Positions 1 to 6,222 of a stretch of DNA of 13,968 nucleotides are shown one piece after another. The DNA comes from Methanosarcinales archaeon. GTDB lineage: Archaea; Halobacteriota; Syntropharchaeia; Alkanophagales; Methanospirareceae. The stretch spans positions 1 through 13,968 of the forward strand of contig WJOV01000086.1 of the NCBI GenBank assembly GCA_009618475.1. Direction: 5' to 3'. The translations under genes were made by a program, and so were the position numbers. The notes beneath the pieces were generated by a model. It had not been told where the DNA came from. It made no database searches and saw only the letters and a program-made list of their open reading frames with translations. The stretch's first letter is position 1; each line of letters starts with the position of its first letter.

Positions 1-1
1 A

Positions 2-400
2 CTTGATTCTTATGGTATGGAGGGTGTTGGAAGGGTATATGAACTTTACAGGAAAGGAGAACTGGTTTCCGACGATGAAGTCGCATTGATTTTTGAACCG
101 GACTCGTTCAAGCCGCTGTCCGAGCCTCTCGTGAACATACGATACAATCTCGAACTCGCGGAAGAAAGAAAGATAATAAATAAAGAGGTGAAGGAGAAGA
201 TATTGAGCATTGCAAAGTCGTTGTATTACCCGGAGCGGGATTATGAACGGGTATTGAGCATTGCGGAAGGTGAGGTGGAAAAAGAGGTTTTGGAACGGTT
301 AAAGAAGTTCTTGATTGCGGATAAAAAGGATTTGAAGCGAGAAGATGCGATTGCGGCGTTGAAGAGGATGAAGGAGATAAGGGAAGGGGAGGATGTATAA
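2..400 (+). CDS. tfuA: TfuA-like domain protein, C-terminal part (5' end outside window)
   Basis: The reading frame is open to the left edge, and the residues before the first in-window ATG (LDSYG) continue the family pattern, so this is the 3' part of a longer gene. Visible family signatures are GMEGVGRVYELY, then DDEVALIFEPD and LSEPLVNIRYNLE, the conserved core of TfuA-like domains. The rest is a charged helical C-terminal tail. In methanogens and relatives TfuA acts with a YcaO enzyme to thioamidate a glycine in the alpha subunit of methyl-coenzyme M reductase; that role is known for the family and inferred here. A ycaO gene would be expected upstream, beyond the window. The gene converges on ftr, with 13 bp between the stop codons. 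The family call is fairly secure, the substrate less so. Confidence 0.8.
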   Translation, partial: LDSYGMEGVGRVYELYRKGELVSDDEVALIFEPDSFKPLSEPLVNIRYNLELAEERKIINKEVKEKILSIAKSLYYPERDYERVLSIAEGEVEKEVLERLKKFLIADKKDLKREDAIAALKRMKEIREGEDV

Positions 401-413
401 ATGAATGAATGCT

Positions 414-1295
414 TTACGAAATCTTTTCTATCTCCTTCAAAAAAAACTTATACTTCCCCAATTTACCACCATAATTCCCTGCGGATATTTTCACCAGTCC
501 CTCAATATCACGCACACTACCTATCGCCGCTTTCATCGCTTCTCGTACCGAATCAAGCGAGACACCATTTATGACGATTTCGGGAATGCAATTTACACCT
601 TCCGGGACTTTCGACACGCTTATTTTCCGCTTTAACGTGGGGCAATAAGGGTGATTAGTCGTGGGACCTATCGCAGGATATTTCGTTTCCGGTTTAGAAC
701 CCGCAGCGCAAATATCAAAAGGCGTTATCGCACCTTCTACCCTGTTTATTGCGCTGAGTGCTTTTTCTCCCGCTTCTAACGCTGCATCCAAACTTTCGCA
801 AAAGAACCATAAGTTTCCTCCCATCACTCCTTTCTTATACCCCAAATAGCGTTCCACGAGGAATTCACCCATCATTATCGGCACTACTATTACTTCTCTT
901 CCAAACCTTCGCTCAATCGTCTCGTATCCATCGCCGCAATGCCCTATCCTATCCCGGGTATCAATTTTTCCATCGTGAAGCGCATTGAAGACTGATGTCG
1001 TGGGCACTACCAGTATCCCCTGCCGTATTCGTTTCGATATTTCGTATTCAAGCTTCTTTACGGCGCCTTTATCATAATTCACCCATAGTTGAACCAGCGC
1101 TCCTTTCCTGCCGTCTGGCGTTTCGTGCTCCTTCAACCATTTCTCTATCCCGCCCTCCGATTCACCAAAGACAGTGGAAGGCAATGCAGTGGCGCCGTAA
1201 GCTGCTCGCTTCAATCGCTTCTCGTCTCTCGCGGTTATGCACATTCTCGCAAATAATCCATCGAATGCCTCGCAGTAGGTGTTCTCGATTTCCAT
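414..1295 (-). CDS. ftr: Formylmethanofuran:tetrahydromethanopterin formyltransferase
   Basis: The 293-residue product matches the usual Ftr length of about 297. It moves the formyl group between formylmethanofuran and tetrahydromethanopterin in the cytoplasm, a step of CO2 reduction in methanogenesis that runs in reverse during methyl oxidation. Recognisable segments are HETPDGRKGA, the GDGYETIERRFGREVIVVPIMMGEF block, GVMGGNLWFFCES, NHPYCPTLK and the characteristic C-terminus GLVKISAGNYGGKLGKYKFF. The ATG at 1295 is preceded by an AAAGGG element that sits in a small hairpin (CTTTCT-TT-AGAAAG, about 1304-1317). A possible 47-codon leader ORF ends 2 nt before this start. The N-terminal third looks rather divergent from textbook methanogen Ftr, but the fold-defining segments are intact. 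Confidence 0.92.
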   Translation of the reverse strand: MEIENTYCEAFDGLFARMCITARDEKRLKRAAYGATALPSTVFGESEGGIEKWLKEHETPDGRKGALVQLWVNYDKGAVKKLEYEISKRIRQGILVVPTTSVFNALHDGKIDTRDRIGHCGDGYETIERRFGREVIVVPIMMGEFLVERYLGYKKGVMGGNLWFFCESLDAALEAGEKALSAINRVEGAITPFDICAAGSKPETKYPAIGPTTNHPYCPTLKRKISVSKVPEGVNCIPEIVINGVSLDSVREAMKAAIGSVRDIEGLVKISAGNYGGKLGKYKFFLKEIEKIS

Positions 1296-1297
1296 TT

Positions 1298-1441
1298 TTA
1301 ACCCTTTCTAAAGAAAGCTTTACCAAAGAACGCTTCGCAGTTGCTTCGCAAAAATATTCCTGATTCGTAATTTGTAATGTATGACCTGAGTGAGCCAGTA
1401 TTCTTGCCTTCTATCTCGATGTCTTTAAAGGGTCGTGCCAT
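1298..1441 (-). CDS. Possible 47-residue leader ORF upstream of ftr (doubtful)
   Basis: An ATG at 1441, preceded by a GAGGA element 5 nt upstream, opens a 47-codon frame (MARPFKDIEIEGKNTG...) that stops 2 nt before the ftr ATG. That geometry would allow translational coupling to ftr. The peptide resembles no family I recognise. Its second half (ITNYESGIF..., ...AFFGKAFF) is coded by A/T-rich, partly repetitive DNA including a direct repeat GCTTCGCA-GTT-GCTTCGCA, typical of non-coding leaders. It could equally be the untranslated leader of ftr. No function is proposed. Confidence 0.25.
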   Translation of the reverse strand: MARPFKDIEIEGKNTGSLRSYITNYESGIFLRSNCEAFFGKAFFRKG

Positions 1442-1498
1442 CTCTTTCCTCACTTTACTGAATCTATAAAGATACAATAAATATATTCCTGGACATCC

Positions 1499-1529
1499 TT
1501 TTATATTATATGATGATATATCATTCATA
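1499..1529 (+). promoter_or_regulatory. TATA box plus 12-bp palindrome upstream of fbp
   Basis: TTTATATTA at 1499-1507 is a good archaeal TATA box about 26 nt before the ATG at 1530, which predicts a leaderless or near-leaderless transcript. Between it and the start lies a perfect 12-bp palindrome, ATGATATATCAT (1513-1524), where a repressor could block polymerase. The TATA call is fairly good. The operator role is inference, because short AT-rich palindromes also arise by chance. Confidence 0.5.
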
Positions 1530-2420
1530 ATGATGCAGATGACAAAAACGATAAAAGAACATTTGGAAGGGATTGACAGCGATTTAGGTTCTTTAATTCT
1601 TAAACTAAGTGGCATCGCAAACACGATAAGTAACGAACTTCCATACCGGAGGGGTAAGGCAGATACAAAAAACGTATTTGGTGAGCTACAACTGGTTGCA
1701 GATAAATGGGCAGATCAGTTTATAATTGATGAATTGAGAAAATCGGGTCTGGTTAAAACGTTAGTATCAGAAGAACAGCCCGACCTGGTAAAACTTAATG
1801 ATGCGGGGACGTTTAATGTCACTCTGGACCCGTTAGATGGGTCGTCAAATATTGAGAGCAACAACCTGGTTGGGACGATAGTGGGAATATACAAAGAAGA
1901 TTTGCCGGCACCGGGAAAGCATCAGGTAGCTGCAATGTATATCTTATATGGTCCAGTAACAACTTTAGTTTATACGGCACAGAACGGCGTCCATGAATTT
2001 TTACAGACAAAAAAGGGGTTTGTTTTACGAGGAGAAAATATGAAGTTTCCTGAGCCGGGTAAGTTATATGGCATAGGCGGGCTGCGAAAAGACTGGCTGC
2101 CTTCATTTAGAAAATATATAGAAGAGTTGGAAATGGGGGGCTACAAATTACGATATGGCGGGTCTTTTGTTGGTGACTTCAATCAAATACTGCACTATGG
2201 CGGAATTTTTGCATATCCGGCACTAACGACTAAACCAACCGGGAAGTTAAGACTACTGGTCGAGAGCAATACTATGTCGTTTATAGCGAAACAAGCCGGC
2301 GGGGCTTCAACTAATGGTAAGTCGTCAATACTGGAAATTGTGCCGGAAAGTATAACTCAACGAGTTCCGACATATATAGGAAACAAAGACCTAATTGAGA
2401 AGTTGGCGAAGATACTGTAA
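1530..2420 (+). CDS. fbp: Class I fructose-1,6-bisphosphatase
   Basis: It hydrolyses fructose-1,6-bisphosphate to fructose-6-phosphate and phosphate, the committed step of gluconeogenesis, in the cytoplasm. Metal-site and active-site motifs are present: SEEQ (residues 80-83), LDPLDGSSNI (99-108), RYGGSFVGD (208-216), GGIFAYP (224-230) and KLRLLVESN...AKQAGG (239-258). At 296 residues it is somewhat shorter than the bacterial and plant enzymes (about 330), the N-terminus being compact. Possible starts are the ATGs at 1530, 1533 and 1539; no Shine-Dalgarno is evident, which fits leaderless initiation. It is followed 30 bp later by the aldolase gene, so the two form one gluconeogenic unit. Many archaea instead use the bifunctional FBP aldolase/phosphatase, so a bacterial-type pair suggests an old lateral acquisition (inference). 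Confidence 0.93.
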   Translation: MMQMTKTIKEHLEGIDSDLGSLILKLSGIANTISNELPYRRGKADTKNVFGELQLVADKWADQFIIDELRKSGLVKTLVSEEQPDLVKLNDAGTFNVTLDPLDGSSNIESNNLVGTIVGIYKEDLPAPGKHQVAAMYILYGPVTTLVYTAQNGVHEFLQTKKGFVLRGENMKFPEPGKLYGIGGLRKDWLPSFRKYIEELEMGGYKLRYGGSFVGDFNQILHYGGIFAYPALTTKPTGKLRLLVESNTMSFIAKQAGGASTNGKSSILEIVPESITQRVPTYIGNKDLIEKLAKIL

Positions 2421-2435
2421 AGAAAAAATTATATT

Positions 2436-2444
2436 GGGAGGGAG
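2436..2444 (+). promoter_or_regulatory. Strong Shine-Dalgarno for the aldolase gene
   Basis: GGGAGGGAG lies 6 nt before the ATG at 2451. It fixes that start and shows the second gene of the unit is translated by SD-dependent initiation, unlike the probably leaderless fbp. Confidence 0.75.
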
Positions 2445-2450
2445 AAAAAG

Positions 2451-3605
2451 ATGGAAGAAAGAGATGAATTTGGACCAATACCGGGAAATAAGATGTTCGA
2501 GGCGTTGTACAATACAGAAGGGATTATAATGGCTGCAAATACCAGGATCGTTCCTGGCGTTGCAAAAGGGATATTTAGAGCGGCAAAAAGTTTGAGAGCA
2601 GCGGTTATCTTCGAGCTTGCGAAATCAGAAAGCGATTTGAGCGGTGGATATACAGGTTTGACACCACAGGATTTTTCAAATGCCGTTCGTGGTATTGCGA
2701 AGGAAGTTGGTTTTGCCGCGTGGGCGCTACATGCAGACCACATAACAGTAAAGAAGGGGACGGACGACGAAGTAAGAGAATTAAAGAGCTTAATAGAGGC
2801 ACAAATTGCTGCTGGATATACTTCATTTGCAATAGACGCTTCTTTTCTCTTTGATCTGAGCGCGACGACAGTTTTAGGGCAACTTCAGCGGAATATTGAT
2901 GTGACCACGGAGCTTGCTAACTTCATTAAGGAAAAGAAGGCAGGAAGAGAGTTTGGATTAGAAGTAGAAGTTGGAGAGATAGGGAAGAAGGATAAAGACG
3001 GATTAGTCCTTACAACGGTTGAGGAGGCAACTACATTCATTAACGAGTTGCACAAGCGGGGCATATTTCCCCAGGTTCTGGCTATTGCCAACGGGTCAAC
3101 GCATGGGAATATATATGACGAGCATGGGAATCTAATTGAGCAGGTTTCAATAAATATAGAGCGAACGGTGGAGATAGCCAAGGCGATAGAAGCTTTTAAC
3201 GTGAGGATTGCACAGCACGGCATCACCGGCACTCCGCTAAAATTCATAAACACGAAGTTTCCTAAAGGGTTGATTCTAAAAGGAAACGTTGGCACGTTCT
3301 GGCAAAATCTCGCATGGGAAGTATTTGAAATATTTGAACCTGGGTTATATGAAGATATAGTGAATTGGACTTTGAACGAATACAGGGATGAAGCGGCAAA
3401 GAAGGGCATAACTAAAAATAACGAAATTTTTGGTACGTACAGTAAGTTTGCAATAAAGGAGTTTAAAGGTAGGATATACGGCGTTTCCGAAGAGACGGAA
3501 CACGAACTTGAAGTGAAGGCGTATGCGGAGGCTATGATGTTTTTTAAAGCTTTTGGGGCTGTGGGGACTGCCGATAAAGTCAGGGAATACTTAGGAACAG
3601 GGTAG
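2451..3605 (+). CDS. fba: Class II (zinc) fructose-bisphosphate aldolase
   Basis: It condenses dihydroxyacetone phosphate with glyceraldehyde-3-phosphate to fructose-1,6-bisphosphate, supplying the substrate of the preceding phosphatase. Class II hallmarks are the zinc motif HADH (residues 94-97), FAIDAS (126-131), the LEVEVGEIG segment (170-178), AIANGSTHG with a zinc-ligand histidine (211-219), and AQHGITGTP with a second histidine (254-261). At 384 residues it belongs to the longer class II type; after the barrel core it carries a roughly 100-residue helical extension. Ketose-bisphosphate specificity is inferred from the family and from the fbp neighbour; a tagatose-bisphosphate or related aldolase is less likely. 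It converges on tyrS with 26 bp between the stops. Confidence 0.88.
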   Translation: MEERDEFGPIPGNKMFEALYNTEGIIMAANTRIVPGVAKGIFRAAKSLRAAVIFELAKSESDLSGGYTGLTPQDFSNAVRGIAKEVGFAAWALHADHITVKKGTDDEVRELKSLIEAQIAAGYTSFAIDASFLFDLSATTVLGQLQRNIDVTTELANFIKEKKAGREFGLEVEVGEIGKKDKDGLVLTTVEEATTFINELHKRGIFPQVLAIANGSTHGNIYDEHGNLIEQVSINIERTVEIAKAIEAFNVRIAQHGITGTPLKFINTKFPKGLILKGNVGTFWQNLAWEVFEIFEPGLYEDIVNWTLNEYRDEAAKKGITKNNEIFGTYSKFAIKEFKGRIYGVSEETEHELEVKAYAEAMMFFKAFGAVGTADKVREYLGTG

Positions 3606-3631
3606 CTAAATGGCGAGGAGTGTTACCTATT

Positions 3632-4606
3632 TTATATCTTAGCGATTCTAATAGGCTCCAATATCTCGTTTAAATACCTTGCTGCAGTTGTCTTCACGTC
3701 CAGAGGGTGTAACCTCCCGCTTACATAATCCGATTCCAACTCGTTATAACTCGCATAACTTATATCGCCGCCGTATTTGTCCTTCCTTTCTATCCTCACT
3801 TCACCCACACCTGGAAATATCGTATGCTTGTAGATTTGCAATACCGGATTAGCGTCTGCTATTTCTGGTGGGCAAAACGCATCCATTATTTTATCCTCCA
3901 CGCTTTCCTCTGACTCATGCACCGATACGTAATTGCCAAGGGATGAAGACATCTTCTCGCCGTCTAAACCGATTAATAGCGGAGTATGAATACAGATAGG
4001 AGGTTTAAAACCCAATTTCGGCAGATTCTCCCTTGAGAGCATGTGTATTTTCCGCTGGTCTATACCGCCCACTGCTACGTCTATGTCGAGGAATGCAATG
4101 TCCACCGCTTGCATCAGCGGGTATATCGTCTGGGATACTTTACGGTCTTCTTTGCTGCGAGATAGCTCATCCATGCTCCGCCGCGCTCTCTTTTCCGTGG
4201 TCACCGTCGCAAGCTTTAACACGTTCATCATGTATTCCTCATCCATTTGAAATGAAGACCCGAAGATGAACTCGGTCTCTTCGCTTAACCCCGCTGCTAC
4301 AAAGCAGCTCTTGTTGTAGTCCGCAATCTCCCTTATCTGCTCAAAGCTCCCTTTCTCATTCAGATACGCGTGTATATCGGCGAGAAGCACGATTATGTGA
4401 AACCCGATACGTTGCAGTTCCCGCAACTTGTTTATTATAGGCAAATGCCCGATGTGCACGCTCCCGCTCGGCTCAAATCCTACATACGCTTTTAGTTTAC
4501 TCTTTGATTTTGATTCTAAAGCCTCTTTTAATTCTGCTCTTGTTATTATCTCCTCTACATTCCTTTCCAATATTTTCATTGGTTCGCTGTCTGCCATTGT
4601 CTTCAT
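3632..4606 (-). CDS. tyrS: Tyrosyl-tRNA synthetase, archaeal type
   Basis: This class I synthetase charges tRNA-Tyr. Visible signatures are HIGH (residues 51-54) after YVGFEPSGSV, the tyrosine-pocket and dimer region QTIYPLMQAVDIAFLDIDVAVGGIDQRKIHML (around 159-190), and GEKMSSS (216-222). The length of 324 fits the short archaeal/eukaryotic TyrRS type, which lacks the bacterial S4-like tail. The ATG at 4606 is the first start; Met codons at 4597 (MADSEP) and 4579 (MKILER) are alternatives, and none has a strong Shine-Dalgarno. Only 13 nt separate the 3' end of tRNA-Leu from this start on the same strand, so the tRNA probably lies in the tyrS 5' leader. Confidence 0.95.
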   Translation of the reverse strand: MKTMADSEPMKILERNVEEIITRAELKEALESKSKSKLKAYVGFEPSGSVHIGHLPIINKLRELQRIGFHIIVLLADIHAYLNEKGSFEQIREIADYNKSCFVAAGLSEETEFIFGSSFQMDEEYMMNVLKLATVTTEKRARRSMDELSRSKEDRKVSQTIYPLMQAVDIAFLDIDVAVGGIDQRKIHMLSRENLPKLGFKPPICIHTPLLIGLDGEKMSSSLGNYVSVHESEESVEDKIMDAFCPPEIADANPVLQIYKHTIFPGVGEVRIERKDKYGGDISYASYNELESDYVSGRLHPLDVKTTAARYLNEILEPIRIAKI

Positions 4607-4619
4607 TTTTTACTCTTAA

Positions 4620-4702
4620 TGCGGAGGGGGAGATTCGAACTCCCGAACCCCTGCAGGATGAGGCCCTGAACCTCACGCCTTTGTCCACTCGGCAACCTCC
4701 GC
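4620..4702 (-). tRNA. tRNA-Leu (anticodon CAG)
   Basis: Read on the minus strand, GCGGAGG pairs with CCTCCGC as a 7-bp acceptor stem, and the discriminator is A. The D-arm is GCCGAGTGGACAAAGGC. The anticodon stem TGAGG/CCTCA encloses the loop TTCAGGG, giving anticodon CAG at 4668-4666. A long variable arm (TCCTGCAGGGGTTCG) marks it as class II, and the T-loop is TTCGAAT. CCA is not encoded and no intron is present. It lies directly upstream of tyrS. Confidence 0.95.
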
Positions 4703-4703
4703 A

Positions 4704-4740
4704 TGCACTTTTTCTTTTTAATAAAAAGAAAACCTGCACT
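4704..4740. repeat. 10-bp hairpin flanked by a 6-bp direct repeat, upstream of tRNA-Leu
   Basis: TTTTCTTTTT (4710-4719), loop AAT, AAAAAGAAAA (4723-4732) forms a perfect 10-bp stem. It is bracketed by direct repeats TGCACT (4704-4709 and 4735-4740). On the minus strand the TTTTTATTAAA core falls about 11-23 nt before tRNA-Leu, so the palindrome overlaps where its TATA box would lie. It may be a promoter within a palindrome or the footprint of a small insertion; the sequence does not decide. Confidence 0.5.
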
Positions 4741-4805
4741 AAAAGAAAATCTCAAAAAGCCCCTGTTCATGCTTTTTATCACTCACCTTTATTACCTGCA
4801 CATCT

Positions 4806-4846
4806 TTAAATATGATTTAAGGTTAAAATATTAATAATCACAAAAA
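4806..4846 (+). promoter_or_regulatory. Probable TATA box and leader of tRNA-Gly
   Basis: TTTAAATATG (4806-4815) lies about 35 nt before the mature tRNA 5' end, giving a predicted start near 4836 and a roughly 10-nt leader. A second AT-rich box, TTAAAATATTA (4823-4833), is closer than an archaeal TATA box should be. Confidence 0.4.
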
Positions 4847-4958
4847 GCGTCGATGGTCTAGAGGTATGACTTGGGCCTTCCAACCAAACTTTTTATAAAA
4901 AAGTTTGATCAAAAAGGGAAGATAGCCCACTGCCCGGGTTCAAATCCCGGTCGACGCA
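4847..4958 (+). tRNA. tRNA-Gly (anticodon TCC) with intron
   Basis: The acceptor stem is GCGTCGA (4847-4853) with TCGACGC (4951-4957), discriminator A at 4958, no encoded CCA. The anticodon stem TGGGC (4872-4876) pairs with GCCCA (4925-4929). After splicing, the loop is CTTCCAA with anticodon TCC at 4879-4881. The T-arm is CCGGG-TTCAAAT-CCCGG. A 41-nt intron interrupts the gene after position 37, the canonical archaeal site. Confidence 0.95.
4883..4923 (+). other. tRNA intron with bulge-helix-bulge
   Basis: Exon CTTC (4877-4880) pairs with intron GAAG (4918-4921) as the 4-bp central helix. It is flanked by 3-nt bulges CAA (4881-4883, cut CA|A) and ATA (4922-4924, cut AT|A), the textbook substrate of the archaeal splicing endonuclease. 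The intron interior contains a perfect 10-bp hairpin, CAAACTTTTT-ATA-AAAAAGTTTG. It encodes no protein. Confidence 0.9.
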
Positions 4959-4961
4959 TCA

Positions 4962-4994
4962 TCAACCCTTTTCTTTAAAAAAGAAAAGCGTTGA
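4962..4994. repeat. Long hairpin between convergent tRNA-Gly and nuclease-like gene
   Basis: TCAAC-c-CTTTTCTTT, loop AAA, AAAGAAAAG-c-GTTGA gives 14 base pairs with a single C/C mismatch. It begins 3 nt after tRNA-Gly and ends 29 nt before the stop of the minus-strand gene at 5024. That position suits a two-way transcription end or processing site. There is no T-run after the stem on either strand, so it is not a classical intrinsic terminator. Confidence 0.5.
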
Positions 4995-5023
4995 CGGAAA
5001 AGAAAAAGGAATCTATGAAATGT

Positions 5024-5470
5024 CTATCTGCCATTGCTATTCTCATTTTCCCAGTTCCAAAGCCACTTCCCCCATCCTGTCCTTTCATATGTTCTATTTT
5101 CTACATCTACGAGCCAAATTTCAAGCTCTGGAAAGGTTTTTTCAATCCGCTCCCAAGCAATGCGATGCTGCTGTGCACGTAGAGGGAGCCCCTTTGCAGC
5201 TTGTTTAGGAATAGCAATAACGCAATGAGTAGCACCCTCATTCAGACGTGATACCGCTCTAAAAAACACTTGATAGAAGTCTTTTGCACGTTCAGGACCA
5301 GAAGATTTGTAACCAATAACTTCAATATGAAAAGTTTCTTCACCTTTTGTAGCCAGAATATCAACGCCGGTCTCGCCCTGTTTTTTGGGTTCATTTAGTT
5401 CATAACCTTCTGCTTTAAGCAATTCTCTCAGACATTTTTCAGCATCTTCATTTTTCACTATCGATCCCAT
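5024..5470 (-). CDS. PD-(D/E)XK nuclease-fold-like protein, function unknown
   Basis: The product is 148 residues. The start at 5470 is preferred because GGAAGGAG lies just upstream; an in-frame ATG at 5509 would overlap aIF6 by 17 nt and has no such site. Residues 1-60 fit the restriction-endonuclease-like core: a helix with E11, strand GVDI (D37), then HIEVIGYK (E50). The lysine expected two residues after E50 is isoleucine; K55 might substitute or the site may be inactive. Further conserved-looking segments are DFYQVFFRAVSRLNEGATHCVIAIP (64-88) and FPELEIWLVD (113-122), which I recall from an uncharacterised family. It is the last gene of the rpl39e-rpl31e-aIF6 cluster, 22 nt after the aIF6 stop. 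No methylase or helicase partner is nearby, so a restriction role is not supported. Confidence 0.6.
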   Translation of the reverse strand: MGSIVKNEDAEKCLRELLKAEGYELNEPKKQGETGVDILATKGEETFHIEVIGYKSSGPERAKDFYQVFFRAVSRLNEGATHCVIAIPKQAAKGLPLRAQQHRIAWERIEKTFPELEIWLVDVENRTYERTGWGKWLWNWENENSNGR

Positions 5471-5492
5471 ATTCTTCTCCTTCCAAGCGTCC

Positions 5493-6203
5493 CTAAAACC
5501 CCAGTGCATCCTCTATTCGTCCCAACTCCGCACCCGTTGTCTCAGCCCCGGCAGCGTATCCCTTGGTATTAGCGAGCAAAGCAGCACCGATTAAAGGAAC
5601 GCCGAAATTAACACTGCCTATCTCCACGGGCAGCTCGAAAATTTCTTCCAGGAATTCTAATTCCTCATGCGTGGCATTCCTATGCGCTAAGATGCCTTTG
5701 TTCGTCGCCACCGCCGCCATCCCCACCGTTTTCAGTTCGCCTATCGTGCCCTTATAGACGTTTACCGCGAGCGTTTCCTTTATCACCTCCACCGTCTTCT
5801 CCGATAACTCCGGATGAACCAGCGCAACCGTATCGTTTGCCAGTATGATATTCCCCGCAGCGTTCATCCTATCGCTATCGGGCAGTCGGCTAACTTTTTC
5901 CTTTAATCCTTCTGAGCGTGCTAAATCCTCTACTCGCCGTATCTCGCTATCCAGCGTGTAAGGAGAAAAGATAAACCCATTTGAGTTCCCAGCAGCTAAA
6001 CAGCCAATTAAAGACGTTTCCGCGACGGAAGTTCTTATCGCTTTTACCTTCAACGCAGTCTCCATTTCCACTGCCAACGTATCCGGTATCTGAGAAGGCA
6101 GAAGAAGTACCGATTCGGTGCAAGTTGCAAAAACACCTATATACGTGCTGCCATCAACATTGAATGTTCTTCCTATCTCTTTATCTCTCCTTCTCTTCGT
6201 CAC
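5493..6203 (-). CDS. eif6: Translation initiation factor aIF6 (start uncertain)
   Basis: aIF6 binds the large ribosomal subunit and prevents premature joining with the small one. Family hallmarks are DGSTYIGVFATCTE, the repeated pentein-like blocks such as SDRMNAAGNIILANDTVALVHPELS and GMAAVATNKGILAHRNATHEELEFLEEIF, and the C-terminus VNFGVPLIGAALLANTKGYAAGAETTGAELGRIEDAL. No ATG lies near the expected N-terminus. The frame runs back to a GTG at 6248, but the first codons from there are written in an inverted repeat (6223-6306). The entry uses GTG 6203, which lacks a Shine-Dalgarno. Alignment with family N-termini points instead to an ATA codon at 6176-6174, preceded by AAGGAGAG 8 nt upstream. 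Identity is secure; the start is not. Confidence 0.85.
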   Translation of the reverse strand: MTKRRRDKEIGRTFNVDGSTYIGVFATCTESVLLLPSQIPDTLAVEMETALKVKAIRTSVAETSLIGCLAAGNSNGFIFSPYTLDSEIRRVEDLARSEGLKEKVSRLPDSDRMNAAGNIILANDTVALVHPELSEKTVEVIKETLAVNVYKGTIGELKTVGMAAVATNKGILAHRNATHEELEFLEEIFELPVEIGSVNFGVPLIGAALLANTKGYAAGAETTGAELGRIEDALGF

Positions 6204-6222
6204 TTTACTTTGTTTATACTCA

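Noticed and set aside
1298..1624. 108-codon minus-strand frame spanning the ftr-fbp spacer and fbp start
   Set aside because: Its first half overlaps the fbp promoter and N-terminus and has no protein-like character; only the last 47 codons with an SD were kept, as a doubtful leader ORF.
4497..4739. 80-codon minus-strand frame across tRNA-Leu
   Set aside because: It is a read-through of the tRNA gene and the tyrS 5' end in another frame.
4962..4994. Rho-independent terminator
   Set aside because: The stem is AT-rich with no T-run following it, so it was listed as a hairpin without asserting termination.
5024..5470. Restriction-modification system
   Set aside because: No methyltransferase or specificity gene is nearby, and the nuclease motif is altered.
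5471..5509. Upstream ATG for the nuclease-like gene at 5509
   Set aside because: It would overlap aIF6 and has no Shine-Dalgarno, whereas the ATG at 5470 has GGAAGGAG at proper distance.
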